Shown here in pieces: positions 52,261 through 61,448 of a stretch of 64,000 bases of DNA; the first letter of the stretch is position 1; each line of letters begins with the position of its first letter. The notes under the pieces were generated by a model. That model saw only the letters and a list, made by a program, of their open reading frames with translations, was not told the DNA's origin and searched no databases. Source of the DNA: Agromyces sp. Soil535 (lineage in GTDB: Bacteria > Actinomycetota > Actinomycetes > Actinomycetales > Microbacteriaceae); contig NZ_LMRW01000023.1 in assembly GCF_001428255.1 (NCBI RefSeq), forward strand, positions 310,309 to 374,308. The letters run 5' to 3'. The position numbers were made by a program, and so were the translations under genes.

Positions 52261-53934
52261 TCAGCCGAGCAGTGCGCCGCGCAGCGTATCGAGGCCCACA
52301 CCGCCGAGGTCGAGCGCCCGGCGATGGAAATCGCGGATGTCGAACCCGGCGCCCTCACGACGCGCCACTTCGTCGCGCAGCTGCTCCCAGATGCGCTGCC
52401 CGACCTTGTACGACGGCGCTTGGCCGGGCCAGCCGAGGTAACGGTTCACCTCGAAGCGCACGAACCCCTCGTTCATGTTCACGTTCTGCGACAGGAACTC
52501 GAACGCGTACTCCCCCGTCCACGGCCCGTTGCCGTCGGGCCGCTGCTTGCCCAGGTGCACGCCGATGTCGAGCACCACGCGGGCGGCGCGCATGCGCTGA
52601 CCGTCGAGCATGCCGAGCCGGTCGGCCGGGTCGTCGAGGTAGCCGAGGCCCTCCATGAGCCGCTCGGCATACAGCGCCCACCCCTCGGCGTGCCCGGAGG
52701 TTCCGGCCAGTTGGCGCCGCCAGGTGTTGAGCTTGCCGCGGTTGACGACCGCCTGCCCGATCTGCAGGTGGTGGCCCGGCACACCCTCGTGGTAGACGGT
52801 GGTGAGCTCACGCCACGTGTCGAACTCGGTGACGCCCTCGGGAACCGACCACCACATGCGACCGGGACGCGTGAAGTCGTCGCTCGGACCCGTGTAGTAG
52901 ATGCCGCCCTCCTGGGTGGGCGCGATGAGGCACTCGAGCGTGCGGATCTCGGCGGGGATGTCGAACTGCGTGGCGGCGAGCTCGGCCACGGCACGGTCGC
53001 TCGTCTCCTGCATCCACTGCTTGAGCGCGTCGGTGCCGTGCAGTTTGCGGGAGGGGTCGCCGTCGAGGAAGGCGACGGCCTCGGCGACGGATGCCCCGGG
53101 CACGATCTCGCGCGCGATCGACTCCTGCTCGGCGACCATGCGAGCAAGCTCCTCGATGCCCCACTCGTACGTCTCGTCGAGGTCGATGACGGCCCCGAGG
53201 AAGTGGCGCGATTGCAGGGCGTAGATCTCCCGCCCGACGCCGTCGTGCGATCCCGCCGAGGACTGGAGCTCGCCCTCGAGGAACTCCGCGAGGCGCCCGT
53301 AGGCGGATGCCGCATCCGCCGCCCCGCCATCGAGGTGGCGCTGCAGCGACTCGGGTAGCTCGGCGTCGCCGACCCTGGCGGTGGACGCGAATATGGCGAA
53401 GAACCCGTCGGGCTTGGCATTGCGGCGCGCCTGTGCAGCGACCTCGCGGACCTGCCGGGCGGCGGGGACGACGCCTCGCTGCACACCCTCGCGGAGCATC
53501 GCGATGTAGCCGTCGATGGCGCCGGGGACGGCCTCGAGGCGGGTCGCGATGCGCTCCCATTCCTCGGGCGCGTCGGTCGGCATGAGGTCGAACACCTCGC
53601 GGATGTCCTGCGAAGGGCTCGCGATCACGTTGAGGTCGCGGAGGTGCAGCCCCGCATCGTGACGTTCGAGCTCGAGTTCGAGTTCGCTGCCGAGGTCGGC
53701 GACGGTGATGCGGTCGACGTCGTCGACCGGGGTCGCGGCGCGGAGGGCGGCAAGCGCCTCACGCGTCGCGGCGATCGAGCGCTCGTGGCCGGCGGGCGAG
53801 TAGTCGGCGAGCCGCTCGTCGTGAGAGGTGCGGCCGATGTACGTGCCGACGGCGGGGTTCAGCTCGACGAGCGTGTCCACCCAGCCCTCGGCGATGCGGT
53901 CGACGTCGGTCGGGGTGCGCTCACTCGATGCCAT
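52261..53934 (-). CDS. DUF885 family putative metallopeptidase
   Basis: A 557-residue soluble protein with no signal peptide. The likely zinc motif VYHEGVPGHHLQ sits near 378-389 and is followed by HAEGWALYAERLMEG, together the hallmark of DUF885 (related to M32-like helical peptidases). The C-terminal end contains YLGWPGQAPSYKVGQRIW. Substrate is unknown. ATG 53932-53934 lies 6 nt after TAGGCT (53941-53946), so it is probably leaderless. It stands between polA and rpsA, which are neighbours in other actinobacteria. Confidence 0.9.
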   Translation of the reverse strand: MASSERTPTDVDRIAEGWVDTLVELNPAVGTYIGRTSHDERLADYSPAGHERSIAATREALAALRAATPVDDVDRITVADLGSELELELERHDAGLHLRDLNVIASPSQDIREVFDLMPTDAPEEWERIATRLEAVPGAIDGYIAMLREGVQRGVVPAARQVREVAAQARRNAKPDGFFAIFASTARVGDAELPESLQRHLDGGAADAASAYGRLAEFLEGELQSSAGSHDGVGREIYALQSRHFLGAVIDLDETYEWGIEELARMVAEQESIAREIVPGASVAEAVAFLDGDPSRKLHGTDALKQWMQETSDRAVAELAATQFDIPAEIRTLECLIAPTQEGGIYYTGPSDDFTRPGRMWWSVPEGVTEFDTWRELTTVYHEGVPGHHLQIGQAVVNRGKLNTWRRQLAGTSGHAEGWALYAERLMEGLGYLDDPADRLGMLDGQRMRAARVVLDIGVHLGKQRPDGNGPWTGEYAFEFLSQNVNMNEGFVRFEVNRYLGWPGQAPSYKVGQRIWEQLRDEVARREGAGFDIRDFHRRALDLGGVGLDTLRGALLG

Positions 53935-54009
53935 GCTGCGAGCCTATGGCACCCCGCCGACGCGTGCCGAGTCCGGTGAGGGCACGCCGTCGTCGGCGCC
54001 ACGGCACGG

Positions 54010-54025
54010 ATGCCCCGAGGGGCAT
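54010..54025 (-). terminator. Small hairpin after polA
   Basis: ATGCCCC and GGGGCAT form a 7-bp stem with a 2-base gap, 8 bases past the polA stop. It is weak and without a U-run, so a tentative terminator. Confidence 0.4.
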
Positions 54026-54032
54026 GCACCGA

Positions 54033-56723
54033 TCAGTGTGCGGCGTCGTCCCAATTGGCGCCCCGGCCGATCTGCACGTCGAGCGGCACGAGAAGCTCGG
54101 CCGCGTGCGACATCCGATCGCGGACGACCTCCTCGAGCACCTCGGACTCGCCCGGCGCGACCTCGAAGATGAGTTCGTCGTGCACGGTCATGAGCATGCG
54201 GCTCTCGAGCCCCTTAGCGGCGATGTCGGATTCGACCGTCGTCATCGCGATCTTCATGACGTCGGCAGCCGATCCCTGGATCGGGGAGTTGAGGGCCGCC
54301 CGCTCGGCGTTCTCACGGAGCACGCGGTTCGGGCTCGCGAGGTCGGGGAACGGACGCCGCCGACCGAAGATGGTCTCGGTGTATCCGTCGATCTTCGCCT
54401 GCTCGACGACGCCGCGGAGGTAACCGCGCACGGCGCCGAATCGCTCGAAGTACTCCTTCATGAGCTGCGTCGCCTCGGCGCGATCGATGCGGAGCTGCTT
54501 CGACAGACCGAAGGCGCTGAGCCCGTAGGCGAGCCCGTAGGACATCGCCTTGACTTTCGTACGCATGACCGGGGTCACGTCCGCGGGGTCGACCCCGAAG
54601 ACGCGGGCGCCGACGAAGCGGTGCAGGTCTTCTCCGGCGTTGAACGCCTCGATGAGCCCGGGGTCGCCCGAGAGGTGCGCCATGATGCGCATCTCGATCT
54701 GCGAGTAGTCGGCGGTGAGGAGCTCGGTGTATTCGGGTCCGTGGCGGAACGCCTTGCGGATGCGACGGCCGTCTTCCGTGCGGATGGGGATGTTCTGCAG
54801 GTTCGGGTCGTTCGAGGACAAGCGCCCGGTCGCCGCACCGATCTGTCCGTACGTCGTGTGGATGCGGCCGTCGGCGCCGATCGCCTTGTCGAGCGACTCG
54901 ACGATCTGGCGCAGCTTCGTCACGTCGCGGTGCTCGAGCAGGTAGCCGAGGAACGGGTGCGGGTTCGACTCCTGAAGGTCGGCGAGTGCGCTCGCGTCGG
55001 TCGTGTAGCCGGTCTTCGTGGCGCGCGTCTTCGGCATGCCGAGCTGGTCGAAGAGCACTTCCTGCAACTGCTTCGGCGAGCCGAGGTTCACCTCCCTGCC
55101 GATCTCGGCGAAGGCGGCCTCAGCGAAGGCGACGGCCCGCGCCCCGAGTTCGGCGGACAACGTCGAGAGCTCGGAGTGGTCGACCGTGACGCCGCGCAGC
55201 TCCATCGCCGCGAGCACCGGCACGAGCGGCATCTCGACGTCGGCGAGCAGCAGGCGGGAGCTCTCGGAGAGCGCACGGAGCACCACCGGGGCGAGTCGGA
55301 GGGTGTACCAGGCATACTCGGGCGCGCCCGAGTCGGACCCCTCCTCGGGCACGAGGAGCGACGGATCGGCCTGCGGCACGGTCTCGCCGAGGTGGTACGA
55401 CACGAGGTCGGCGAGCGACTTCTCCTGCAGGATCGGTCGCACGAGCCAGCCGGCCACGAGCGTGTCGAGCACGAGGCCGTCGAAGGCGAAGCCGGTTCGG
55501 GTCAGCGCCTTCAGCTGCGGCTTCGCGTCGGTCACGATCTTGGGCGCGTCGCTCGCGAGCCAAGCCTCGAACGGCGCCATGTCGGCACCGCCGGGCCGCC
55601 AGGCCAGGTGCACCGTCTCGTCGGACGTGGCGATGCCAGCGCCGATCACCCGGCCGTCTACGATCTCCAGGCTGAGACCCAGCCCGGCCGGCTCCGCCGC
55701 GACCGCGCGCTCGAGCCATGCCGCGAGCCCCTCGCCGACCAGCCGCTGCGGCTCAGGAGTCACGGGCGCCGGGGCCGCCTCTGCGACCTCTGCCGGAGGG
55801 GGCCCGGACGCCGCCACCGCGCCGTTGGCCTCGCCGGTGACGAGCTTCGTGACGCGCTCCATCAGCGTGCGGAACTCGAGCCGCTCGAAGATCGGCCGCA
55901 CGGAATTGAGATCGATGGGCTTGGCCTCGAGCTCGTCGATCTCGACGTCGAGCTCGACGTCGTGGACGAGCTGGTTGAGTCGCCGGTTGCGTACGGCGTT
56001 CTCACGCCCGTCGCGCAGGTTCTGCCCCACGACCCCCTTGATCTCATCGGCATGCGCGAGGATGCCGTCGAGGTCGCCGTACAGGCCGAGCCATTTCACC
56101 GCGGTCTTCTCGCCGACCTTCGGGATGCCCGGCAGGTTGTCGCTCGTCTCGCCGACGAGCGCCGCGACGTCGGGATACTGCTCGGGCCTGATGCCGTAGC
56201 GCTCCATGACCGCGGCGGTGTCGTACCGCTTAAGCTGTGAGACGCCCTGCGTGTTGGGGTAGAGCAGGGTGACGTCGTCGTTGACGAGCTGGATGGTGTC
56301 GCGGTCTCCGGAGACGAGCAGGACGCGGTACCCCTCGGCGACGCCACGCTCGGCGAGCGTGGCCAGGATGTCGTCGGCCTCGAAGTCCTGCTTCTCGATG
56401 GTGCGCACGCCCATTGCGTGCAGCGCGTCCTGGAGGAGCGGCACCTGGCCCCTGAACTCCAGTGGCGTCTCGCCGCGGTTGCCCTTGTACTCGGCGTACT
56501 CGCGAGTGCGGAACGACTGGCGCGACATGTCGAACGCGACCGCGAGGTGCGTCGGCTTCTCGTTCGCGAGCAGCAGCAGCATCATCGACAGGAAGCCGTG
56601 GATGGCGTTCGTGTGTTGCCCGTCGCGGGTGGAGAAGCTGTCGACGGGAAGGGCGTAGAAGGCCCGGAAGGCCAGCGAGTGGCCGTCGATCACGAGAAGG
56701 GTGGGCTTGTCTGCGTCCGGCAC
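54033..56723 (-). CDS. polA: DNA polymerase I
   Basis: Repair and Okazaki-fragment polymerase, 896 residues. The N-terminal 5'-3' exonuclease carries LLVIDGHSLAFRAFYALP, DFEADDILA and GDRDTIQLV. The middle domain has lost proofreading residues: LGLSLEI where DxE is expected, and YAWYT where the third aspartate should be. The polymerase has TADYSQIEMRIMAHLS (motif A), the O-helix KVKAMSYGLAYGL and MTVHDELIFEV (motif C). The GTG at 56721-56723 is 6 nt after TAGGCT and is preferred as a leaderless start; ATG 56729 would lie directly against the -10. Confidence 0.97.
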   Translation of the reverse strand: MPDADKPTLLVIDGHSLAFRAFYALPVDSFSTRDGQHTNAIHGFLSMMLLLLANEKPTHLAVAFDMSRQSFRTREYAEYKGNRGETPLEFRGQVPLLQDALHAMGVRTIEKQDFEADDILATLAERGVAEGYRVLLVSGDRDTIQLVNDDVTLLYPNTQGVSQLKRYDTAAVMERYGIRPEQYPDVAALVGETSDNLPGIPKVGEKTAVKWLGLYGDLDGILAHADEIKGVVGQNLRDGRENAVRNRRLNQLVHDVELDVEIDELEAKPIDLNSVRPIFERLEFRTLMERVTKLVTGEANGAVAASGPPPAEVAEAAPAPVTPEPQRLVGEGLAAWLERAVAAEPAGLGLSLEIVDGRVIGAGIATSDETVHLAWRPGGADMAPFEAWLASDAPKIVTDAKPQLKALTRTGFAFDGLVLDTLVAGWLVRPILQEKSLADLVSYHLGETVPQADPSLLVPEEGSDSGAPEYAWYTLRLAPVVLRALSESSRLLLADVEMPLVPVLAAMELRGVTVDHSELSTLSAELGARAVAFAEAAFAEIGREVNLGSPKQLQEVLFDQLGMPKTRATKTGYTTDASALADLQESNPHPFLGYLLEHRDVTKLRQIVESLDKAIGADGRIHTTYGQIGAATGRLSSNDPNLQNIPIRTEDGRRIRKAFRHGPEYTELLTADYSQIEMRIMAHLSGDPGLIEAFNAGEDLHRFVGARVFGVDPADVTPVMRTKVKAMSYGLAYGLSAFGLSKQLRIDRAEATQLMKEYFERFGAVRGYLRGVVEQAKIDGYTETIFGRRRPFPDLASPNRVLRENAERAALNSPIQGSAADVMKIAMTTVESDIAAKGLESRMLMTVHDELIFEVAPGESEVLEEVVRDRMSHAAELLVPLDVQIGRGANWDDAAH

Positions 56724-56799
56724 CCCCATAGCCTACAAGCGGCCGCCGACAGCGATCCGCCAGTCGGACGCCGTCGTCGCGGAGGCTCCGACGAGACGA

Positions 56800-56834
56800 C
56801 GGATGCCGCGACGAACGGGTCGTCGCGGCATCCG
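56800..56834 (-). terminator. Terminator hairpin after the response regulator
   Basis: A perfect 15-bp stem (56800-56814 with 56820-56834) with a 5-nt loop starts 19 bases past the response-regulator stop. Both arms contain the abundant GGATGCC/GGCATCC motif. Confidence 0.78.
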
Positions 56835-56853
56835 GAAGGCGGAGTCGCCGGCG

Positions 56854-57459
56854 CTACTTCTTGGGTGCCAGCTGCTCGATGATCGCCTGGGAGACGTCCT
56901 TCATGGTGAGCCGGCGGTCCATCGAGGCCTTCTGGATCCAACGGAATGCCTCGGGCTCGGTGAGGCCCATCTTCTCGTTGAGAAGGCCCTTCGCGCGGTC
57001 GACGAGCTTGCGTGTCTCGAATCGCTCGACGAGGTCGCCGACCTCGGCCTCGAGCGCGATGATCTGGGCATGCCGGGCGAGCGCGATCTCGATGGCGGGC
57101 AGCAGGTCGTTGGGCGTGAACGGCTTGACGACGTAGGCGAGGGCACCGGCCTCGCTCGCGCGCTCGACGAGCTCCTTCTGGCTGAACGCGGTGAGCAGCA
57201 CGACGGGCGCCACGTGGCCCTTCGAGAGGCGCTCGGCCGCCGAGATGCCGTCGAGCTGGGGCATCTTCACGTCCATGATGACGAGGTCGGGGCGGAGCTC
57301 CGTCGCGAGCGCCACGGCGGTCTCGCCATCGCCCGCCTCTCCGACGACCTCGAACCCGTTGTCGCGCAGGATCTCGACGATGTCGAGGCGGATGAGCGAC
57401 TCATCCTCCGCCACGACGACGCGGCGCGGCGCCGACTGGGTCTGTTCGCTGTCTGTCAC
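56854..57459 (-). CDS. ANTAR-domain response regulator (PdtaR-like)
   Basis: A 201-residue RNA-binding response regulator. The receiver domain (12-125) has acidic E19-D20, phosphoacceptor D63 (VIMDVKMP), T90 and K112. The C-terminal ANTAR domain (about 140-198) includes DRAKGLLNEKMGLTEPEAFR, the helix that binds paired hexaloop hairpins in nascent mRNA. PdtaR of mycobacteria has the same layout and also neighbours polA; its sensor kinase PdtaS is not in this window. GTG 57457-57459 lies 7 nt after TAGGCT, so it is probably leaderless. Confidence 0.95.
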   Translation of the reverse strand: MTDSEQTQSAPRRVVVAEDESLIRLDIVEILRDNGFEVVGEAGDGETAVALATELRPDLVIMDVKMPQLDGISAAERLSKGHVAPVVLLTAFSQKELVERASEAGALAYVVKPFTPNDLLPAIEIALARHAQIIALEAEVGDLVERFETRKLVDRAKGLLNEKMGLTEPEAFRWIQKASMDRRLTMKDVSQAIIEQLAPKK

Positions 57460-57481
57460 GCAGGAAAGCCTACGGTATTCT
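57453..57481 (+). promoter_or_regulatory. tRNA-Leu promoter overlapping the response-regulator start
   Basis: CTGTCA (57453-57458), a 17-base spacer and TATTCT (57476-57481) point rightward to a start near 57488, 8 nt before the tRNA. The same bases hold the leftward regulator's start codon and its -10 TAGGCT (57467-57472). Confidence 0.55.
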
Positions 57482-57495
57482 GGGCGGGGCCCCTG

Positions 57496-57578
57496 GCCGG
57501 TGTGGCGGAATGGCAGACGCGGAGCACTCAAAATGCTTTGCCCGAAAGGGCGTGTGGGTTCGACCCCCACCACCGGCA
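57496..57578 (+). tRNA. tRNA-Leu (anticodon CAA)
   Basis: Reads UUG codons. The acceptor stem GCCGGTG pairs with CACCGGC, the anticodon stem GAGCA/TGCTT encloses the loop CTCAAAA giving anticodon CAA, the variable arm GCCCGAAAGGGC is long as in class II tRNAs, and the T arm is GTGGG-TTCGACC-CCCAC. Discriminator A is followed by CCT, so the CCA end is not fully encoded and must be added. Confidence 0.96.
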
Positions 57579-57580
57579 CC

Positions 57581-59239
57581 TCAGCCGCGTGAGCGGCGGA
57601 CCAGGTCGTGCTCCAATGCGAAGGTCGCCGCCTGAGTGCGGGAGTGGACCGCGAGCTTGGCGAAGATGTTGCTCACGTGGCGTTGGACGGTGCGCTCGCT
57701 GAGAATGAGCTCCGTGGCGATCATGTGGTTGGTCCTGCCCTCCGCGACCAGTTGCAGCACCTGGGCCTCCCGCCGGGTGAGGCCATGAGCGGACCGCGCT
57801 GCGGGCCCTACCAGAAGAGCCCGCGCGCGTGCGAGGTCTGGGGCCGCGCCGAGTTGCGAGAAGGTCGCGGTGGCGGCTTCCAGTTCGAACTGCGCACCCT
57901 CCTCGTCGCCCACGGCGCGACATGCGGTCGCGAGCAAGACCGCGTTCACAGCTGCCTCATACGGCGCGGCCAGCTCGCGCCATCCCTCGGCGGCTCGCCG
58001 CAACGGCGCAAGCGCGGCCGTCGCCCGGCCGTCGGCCAGGGCGACCTCACCGACCGCCCGAACGTACTCGACCCGCACCAGCGTCGTCTCGAAGGCGTCC
58101 GCGCACCGGCCGAGTTCGTCGACGGCGGTGACGGCCTCGGGCAGCTCGCCCGCCGCAAGCATGATCGTGACATATGCGGGCAGGAGGCTGCACCTGTCCT
58201 GGGGGCGCTCGGTCTCGCTGAGCGCTCGTCGCACACCGGCGGCTGCGGTCGCGACGTCCCCCTGGGCGAGGCGCATGAGCCCCAGACCGGGCTGGGTCGC
58301 TGCACCCAGGCTGCTCGCCCGCCGGTAGGCGAACTCGGCCTCGGCGTGCTCGCCGAGCAGCCGGAGCGTTTCGCCGAGCTCGTAGCAGGCATGTCCAGCC
58401 AGCCGCGCTCCGTGTCCCCCCGTGAGCTCATCGACGGCCGTCACGAGCTCGCGCCGGGCTGCAATCCATTCCCCGCGACGCCGCTGCAGCACAGCCCGGT
58501 ACACGCGGCAGTTCGCGAGAAACGGCCCGGACAAGGTCGGCACAGGCAGTGTGGACATCCACGCCTCGAGCGCTCGCTCCCACTCCTGCCCACGAGCCAG
58601 GTCATGCGCCTCCATCTCGGCGTTGGAGATCGAAGCGCAGAAAAGCGATGCGGTCGTCCGTGGCGACGTCTCGCCTGCGGTCACCCGCAGCATCGCCTCG
58701 TCGAGACGCTCGAGACCTGCCTGCGTCGCACCAGCGTTGAGCCACGCCCGTCCGATGAGCATTGTGGCGAACGCGTCCAAGTCAGCGTCGGCCCGCTCGC
58801 GACCCTGCGCCATTGCCGGTGCGAGCAGAGCGCGTGCGTCGTCGTACCTGCCTGTGGCGAAGCACCCGTACGCGGTCGCCACGAGCAGCCAGCCGAGCTC
58901 GGTGCCGGATGCGCCCGCAACCTCCCGGAGCCGAGCCAGCCAGCCGTTCGCGTGGGCCATCTCCCCATCCAGCAGAAACGCCTGCCATAGCCAGAACGCG
59001 TCCGTGGAGGCGGCATCGAGGTCCCCCTCCCGGACCCGGAGCGCGAACGCCCGGTCCAGGGCAGACACCGCCGCCTCGTGCCGGCCGCTGAGTTGTGCAC
59101 ACTCCGCGAGCATCTCGAGGTCTTCAACGGCGAGTCCTTCAGGCGCAGTCACGGCCAAGAATCCGGCGCAGGCGTCGTCCCAGCGGAGCCCACGATGCGC
59201 CGCGCGGGCCCCGGCGAGCGCAGAAGCGGCATCGCTCAC
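57581..59239 (-). CDS. LuxR-type regulator with TPR-like sensor region
   Basis: A 552-residue regulator without the ATPase domain of the LAL protein at 23337. Residues 1-470 are helical repeats (for example HEAAVSALDRAFALRVREGD and ELGETLRLLGEHAEAEFAYR). The LuxR helix-turn-helix is at about 485-545 (LTRREAQVLQLVAEGRTNHM and LSERTVQRHVSNIFAKL). The GTG at 59237-59239 is chosen because AAGGAGG precedes it ideally; earlier in-frame ATGs have no such site. Its stop lies 3 bases from the tRNA 3' end. It is divergent from the ABM-like gene, a possible target. Confidence 0.9.
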   Translation of the reverse strand: MSDAASALAGARAAHRGLRWDDACAGFLAVTAPEGLAVEDLEMLAECAQLSGRHEAAVSALDRAFALRVREGDLDAASTDAFWLWQAFLLDGEMAHANGWLARLREVAGASGTELGWLLVATAYGCFATGRYDDARALLAPAMAQGRERADADLDAFATMLIGRAWLNAGATQAGLERLDEAMLRVTAGETSPRTTASLFCASISNAEMEAHDLARGQEWERALEAWMSTLPVPTLSGPFLANCRVYRAVLQRRRGEWIAARRELVTAVDELTGGHGARLAGHACYELGETLRLLGEHAEAEFAYRRASSLGAATQPGLGLMRLAQGDVATAAAGVRRALSETERPQDRCSLLPAYVTIMLAAGELPEAVTAVDELGRCADAFETTLVRVEYVRAVGEVALADGRATAALAPLRRAAEGWRELAAPYEAAVNAVLLATACRAVGDEEGAQFELEAATATFSQLGAAPDLARARALLVGPAARSAHGLTRREAQVLQLVAEGRTNHMIATELILSERTVQRHVSNIFAKLAVHSRTQAATFALEHDLVRRSRG

Positions 59240-59402
59240 AGCGGCCTCCTTCAGCCTCCAGTCTCCCACCGCACGCCGCGACTGGGTAGAAGTGCCCATG
59301 CTGTCCAGGCGATCCGGCGGGGAGTGCCGATGCCGCGCGGCTCGCGCTGGGGGATCTTGGGGTTGAACGCCCGGAACCCGGGCACCAACCATGGGAGTCG
59401 TC

Positions 59403-59795
59403 ATGACACAGCCGTTCATCTTGGTCGCGAGTTACCCCGTCAAACCGAACAAGCTGGATGAGATCCAGGACCGATGCCAGAGCATCGCGGCGTTGGTGGA
59501 GTCGAACGAACCGCAGTTGCTCGCCTTCCACTTCTACTTCGACGAGGCCGGCGGGCGACTGGGCGTCATCCAGGTGCACCCCGACGCAGCCTCGATGGAG
59601 CGTCATATGGAGGTCATCGCCGAGCACCTCGCCACCGCGTGGGACTGGCTCGACGACGAGGGCGGCGAGCAGCACTGGTTCGGTACGCCGCCAGACGTTC
59701 TCACCCACTACGCCGTCGAGCACGGCGAGACAGTCGACGCGTTCGCCGCCCACGTGGCCGGGTTCACCCGGAGCCAGGCGTCGCTCGTCGGCTGA
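59403..59795 (+). CDS. ABM-like (dimeric alpha/beta barrel) protein of unknown function
   Basis: A 130-residue cytoplasmic protein. The pattern ILVASYPVKPNKLDEIQDRC (beta-alpha), ESNEPQLLAFHFYFDE (beta-beta) and GVIQVHPDAASMERHMEVIA (beta-alpha) resembles the antibiotic biosynthesis monooxygenase/YCII ferredoxin-like fold, usually a dimer. Catalytic residues cannot be named. GGGAG precedes the ATG by 5 nt. It is divergent from the LuxR gene and 72 bases before an SRPBCC gene. Function is open. Confidence 0.75.
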   Translation: MTQPFILVASYPVKPNKLDEIQDRCQSIAALVESNEPQLLAFHFYFDEAGGRLGVIQVHPDAASMERHMEVIAEHLATAWDWLDDEGGEQHWFGTPPDVLTHYAVEHGETVDAFAAHVAGFTRSQASLVG

Positions 59796-59867
59796 GCTCC
59801 GACCCCGGGCATTGCACTCAGCCACATCCACAGCCGCCTCAGCAGCACTCATCAGGAGGACAGCGAC

Positions 59868-60293
59868 ATGATCAACTACGAAAGCAGCACGTACATCGCC
59901 AGGCCGGCGGAGGAAGTCTTCGCGTACGTCGCGGACGTGCGCAACGATCAGCACTGGCACAAGGACGTCAAGTCGGCGACCGTCACCAAGGGCGACGGCC
60001 AACTCGCTGTGGGCACCGTCTTCGACGTCAAGGGGATGGTCTCCGGTACCGAGGAGATCATTGCCTATGAGGCCCCCCATAAGGTGGTCCTCAGGGGCGG
60101 CGAGATGGGGAAGATCGTTCCGACCGACATCCGCACGATCGAGCCGGTCGACGGCGGGGTGCGTTTCACCCGGCACATCGACATCGATGCAGACGGCTTC
60201 ATGGGTTGGATGACGAACCGGATGCTCGGATGGGCCACCAAGCGCAACGCCCAGTTCGTCGAGAACCTCAAGCAGGTCCTCGAAAGGGGCTGA
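59868..60293 (+). CDS. SRPBCC family protein
   Basis: A 141-residue START/polyketide-cyclase-like protein with a hydrophobic ligand cavity. STYIARPAEEVFAYVADVRN at 6-25 is the typical SRPBCC opening, VGTVFDVKG and APHKVVLRGGEMG the central strands, and the long C-terminal helix WATKRNAQFVENLKQVLERG closes the fold. AGGAGGA precedes the ATG. It probably binds or converts a small lipophilic compound; the ligand is unknown. It follows the ABM-like gene in the same direction. Confidence 0.88.
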   Translation: MINYESSTYIARPAEEVFAYVADVRNDQHWHKDVKSATVTKGDGQLAVGTVFDVKGMVSGTEEIIAYEAPHKVVLRGGEMGKIVPTDIRTIEPVDGGVRFTRHIDIDADGFMGWMTNRMLGWATKRNAQFVENLKQVLERG

Positions 60294-60542
60294 CCAGCCT
60301 CAGCACAACAGCTTTCGGCGCGAAGGCTGCCCTCCTCCGCCGCTAAACTCGTTCGGGCATCACCCCGACGCGAGTGGCAGCAGTGTCGATCTGGAGCCCA
60401 GTTGACTCACGAGCTCAGCGAAGCTCGAACGCCGAACCGAGAGTCGTGTCGGGGTCAGGGTTCGCCACCCAGTCGTGCGGGGTGACGCAGCGATTTCAGC
60501 CCCTCATCTAACGAGGGTGGCGTGATCGTGCGTCGCGGTTGC
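60294..60542. other. Intergenic region without a recognisable gene
   Basis: These 249 bases separate convergent genes. A short hairpin CCCTC-N7-GAGGG near 60505-60522 could end the alpha/beta hydrolase transcript. Codon structure is absent and no other element is seen. Confidence 0.5.
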
Positions 60543-61448
60543 CTACGGTTCCTTCGCGGGCGGATGATGCACGCCCCGGTGGATCTCGTACACGCGTGCG
60601 TGGCCCGGCGAATCAGGGTCGTCGACGATAGGCCGGTCTGCCATGAACAGGCGGATGACGTGGGCGAGTTCGCCCGGGTGGCTGAAGTTGATCGCGTGCG
60701 CCGCGCCTTCGATCTTCACGACGAGCACGTGGGTGTCGGTCTGGCTGGCGACCTCCTGCACCCGGGTGGGCCCGGGCATGAGCGGATCCCGATCGCCCAG
60801 CACGACGAGCGTCGGGATCTGGAGCTCGAGCAACCGCTCGAGTGCTGGGTACTGCATGAGTGCCCGGAACATCCGCACCGTGCTGGGCACCCCGAATCGG
60901 AGGTAGTCCGGTGTCACCACGCCCATCAGCCGGGGTGGTTCGCGCGGGCCGTCTCGGCTGATCTGGCCCATGGCGCGTCGGAGCGGCTGATTGAAGCCGC
61001 CGCCGGCCGGCGACACGAGGACCGCCCGGTCGATGCGATCGGGATGGTGATACGCGAATTCGCAGATGACGGGACAACCCATCGAGTTGCCCACCAGGGT
61101 GGCTCGCTCGACCTGGCGGTCGTCGAGGAACCTCGCCGCGGCGTGCGCCAGGTCGGGCACGTCGAGGGCGTCGGCAGCCTTCCCGCTGCGTCCGAAGCCC
61201 GGCAGGTCTGGAACGAGCGTGTGGAACTCGTCGGCAAGGCGTTCCGCGGTCGGGAGGAGGTAGCGGCCCGAGAGGCCGAAGCCGTGCACGTGCATCATCA
61301 CCGGAGCATCCGGTGGATTCCGCGACTCCCGGTAGAAGACGTCGACGCCGTCGATCGTGGTCCATCGCTCGGCCAACGCGGATGCCGGGGGCCGAGGACG
61401 TCGCAACCCCCTTCGAGACCCGGTCGATGCCTGCGAGTTCGTCGACAT
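60543..61448 (-). CDS. Alpha/beta hydrolase
   Basis: A 301-residue alpha/beta-hydrolase-fold enzyme. The oxyanion motif HVHGFG is at 53-58, the nucleophile elbow GNSMG at 120-124 with S122, the acid is probably D221 in LGDRDPL (D219 is an alternative), and the histidine in GAAHAINF near 251. An N-terminal basic stretch of about 27 residues has no clear role. The closest look is to meta-cleavage hydrolases and esterases; the substrate is unknown. Its ATG shares one base with the stop of the upstream SRPBCC gene (TGATG), so the two are coupled. Confidence 0.92.
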   Translation of the reverse strand: MSTNSQASTGSRRGLRRPRPPASALAERWTTIDGVDVFYRESRNPPDAPVMMHVHGFGLSGRYLLPTAERLADEFHTLVPDLPGFGRSGKAADALDVPDLAHAAARFLDDRQVERATLVGNSMGCPVICEFAYHHPDRIDRAVLVSPAGGGFNQPLRRAMGQISRDGPREPPRLMGVVTPDYLRFGVPSTVRMFRALMQYPALERLLELQIPTLVVLGDRDPLMPGPTRVQEVASQTDTHVLVVKIEGAAHAINFSHPGELAHVIRLFMADRPIVDDPDSPGHARVYEIHRGVHHPPAKEP

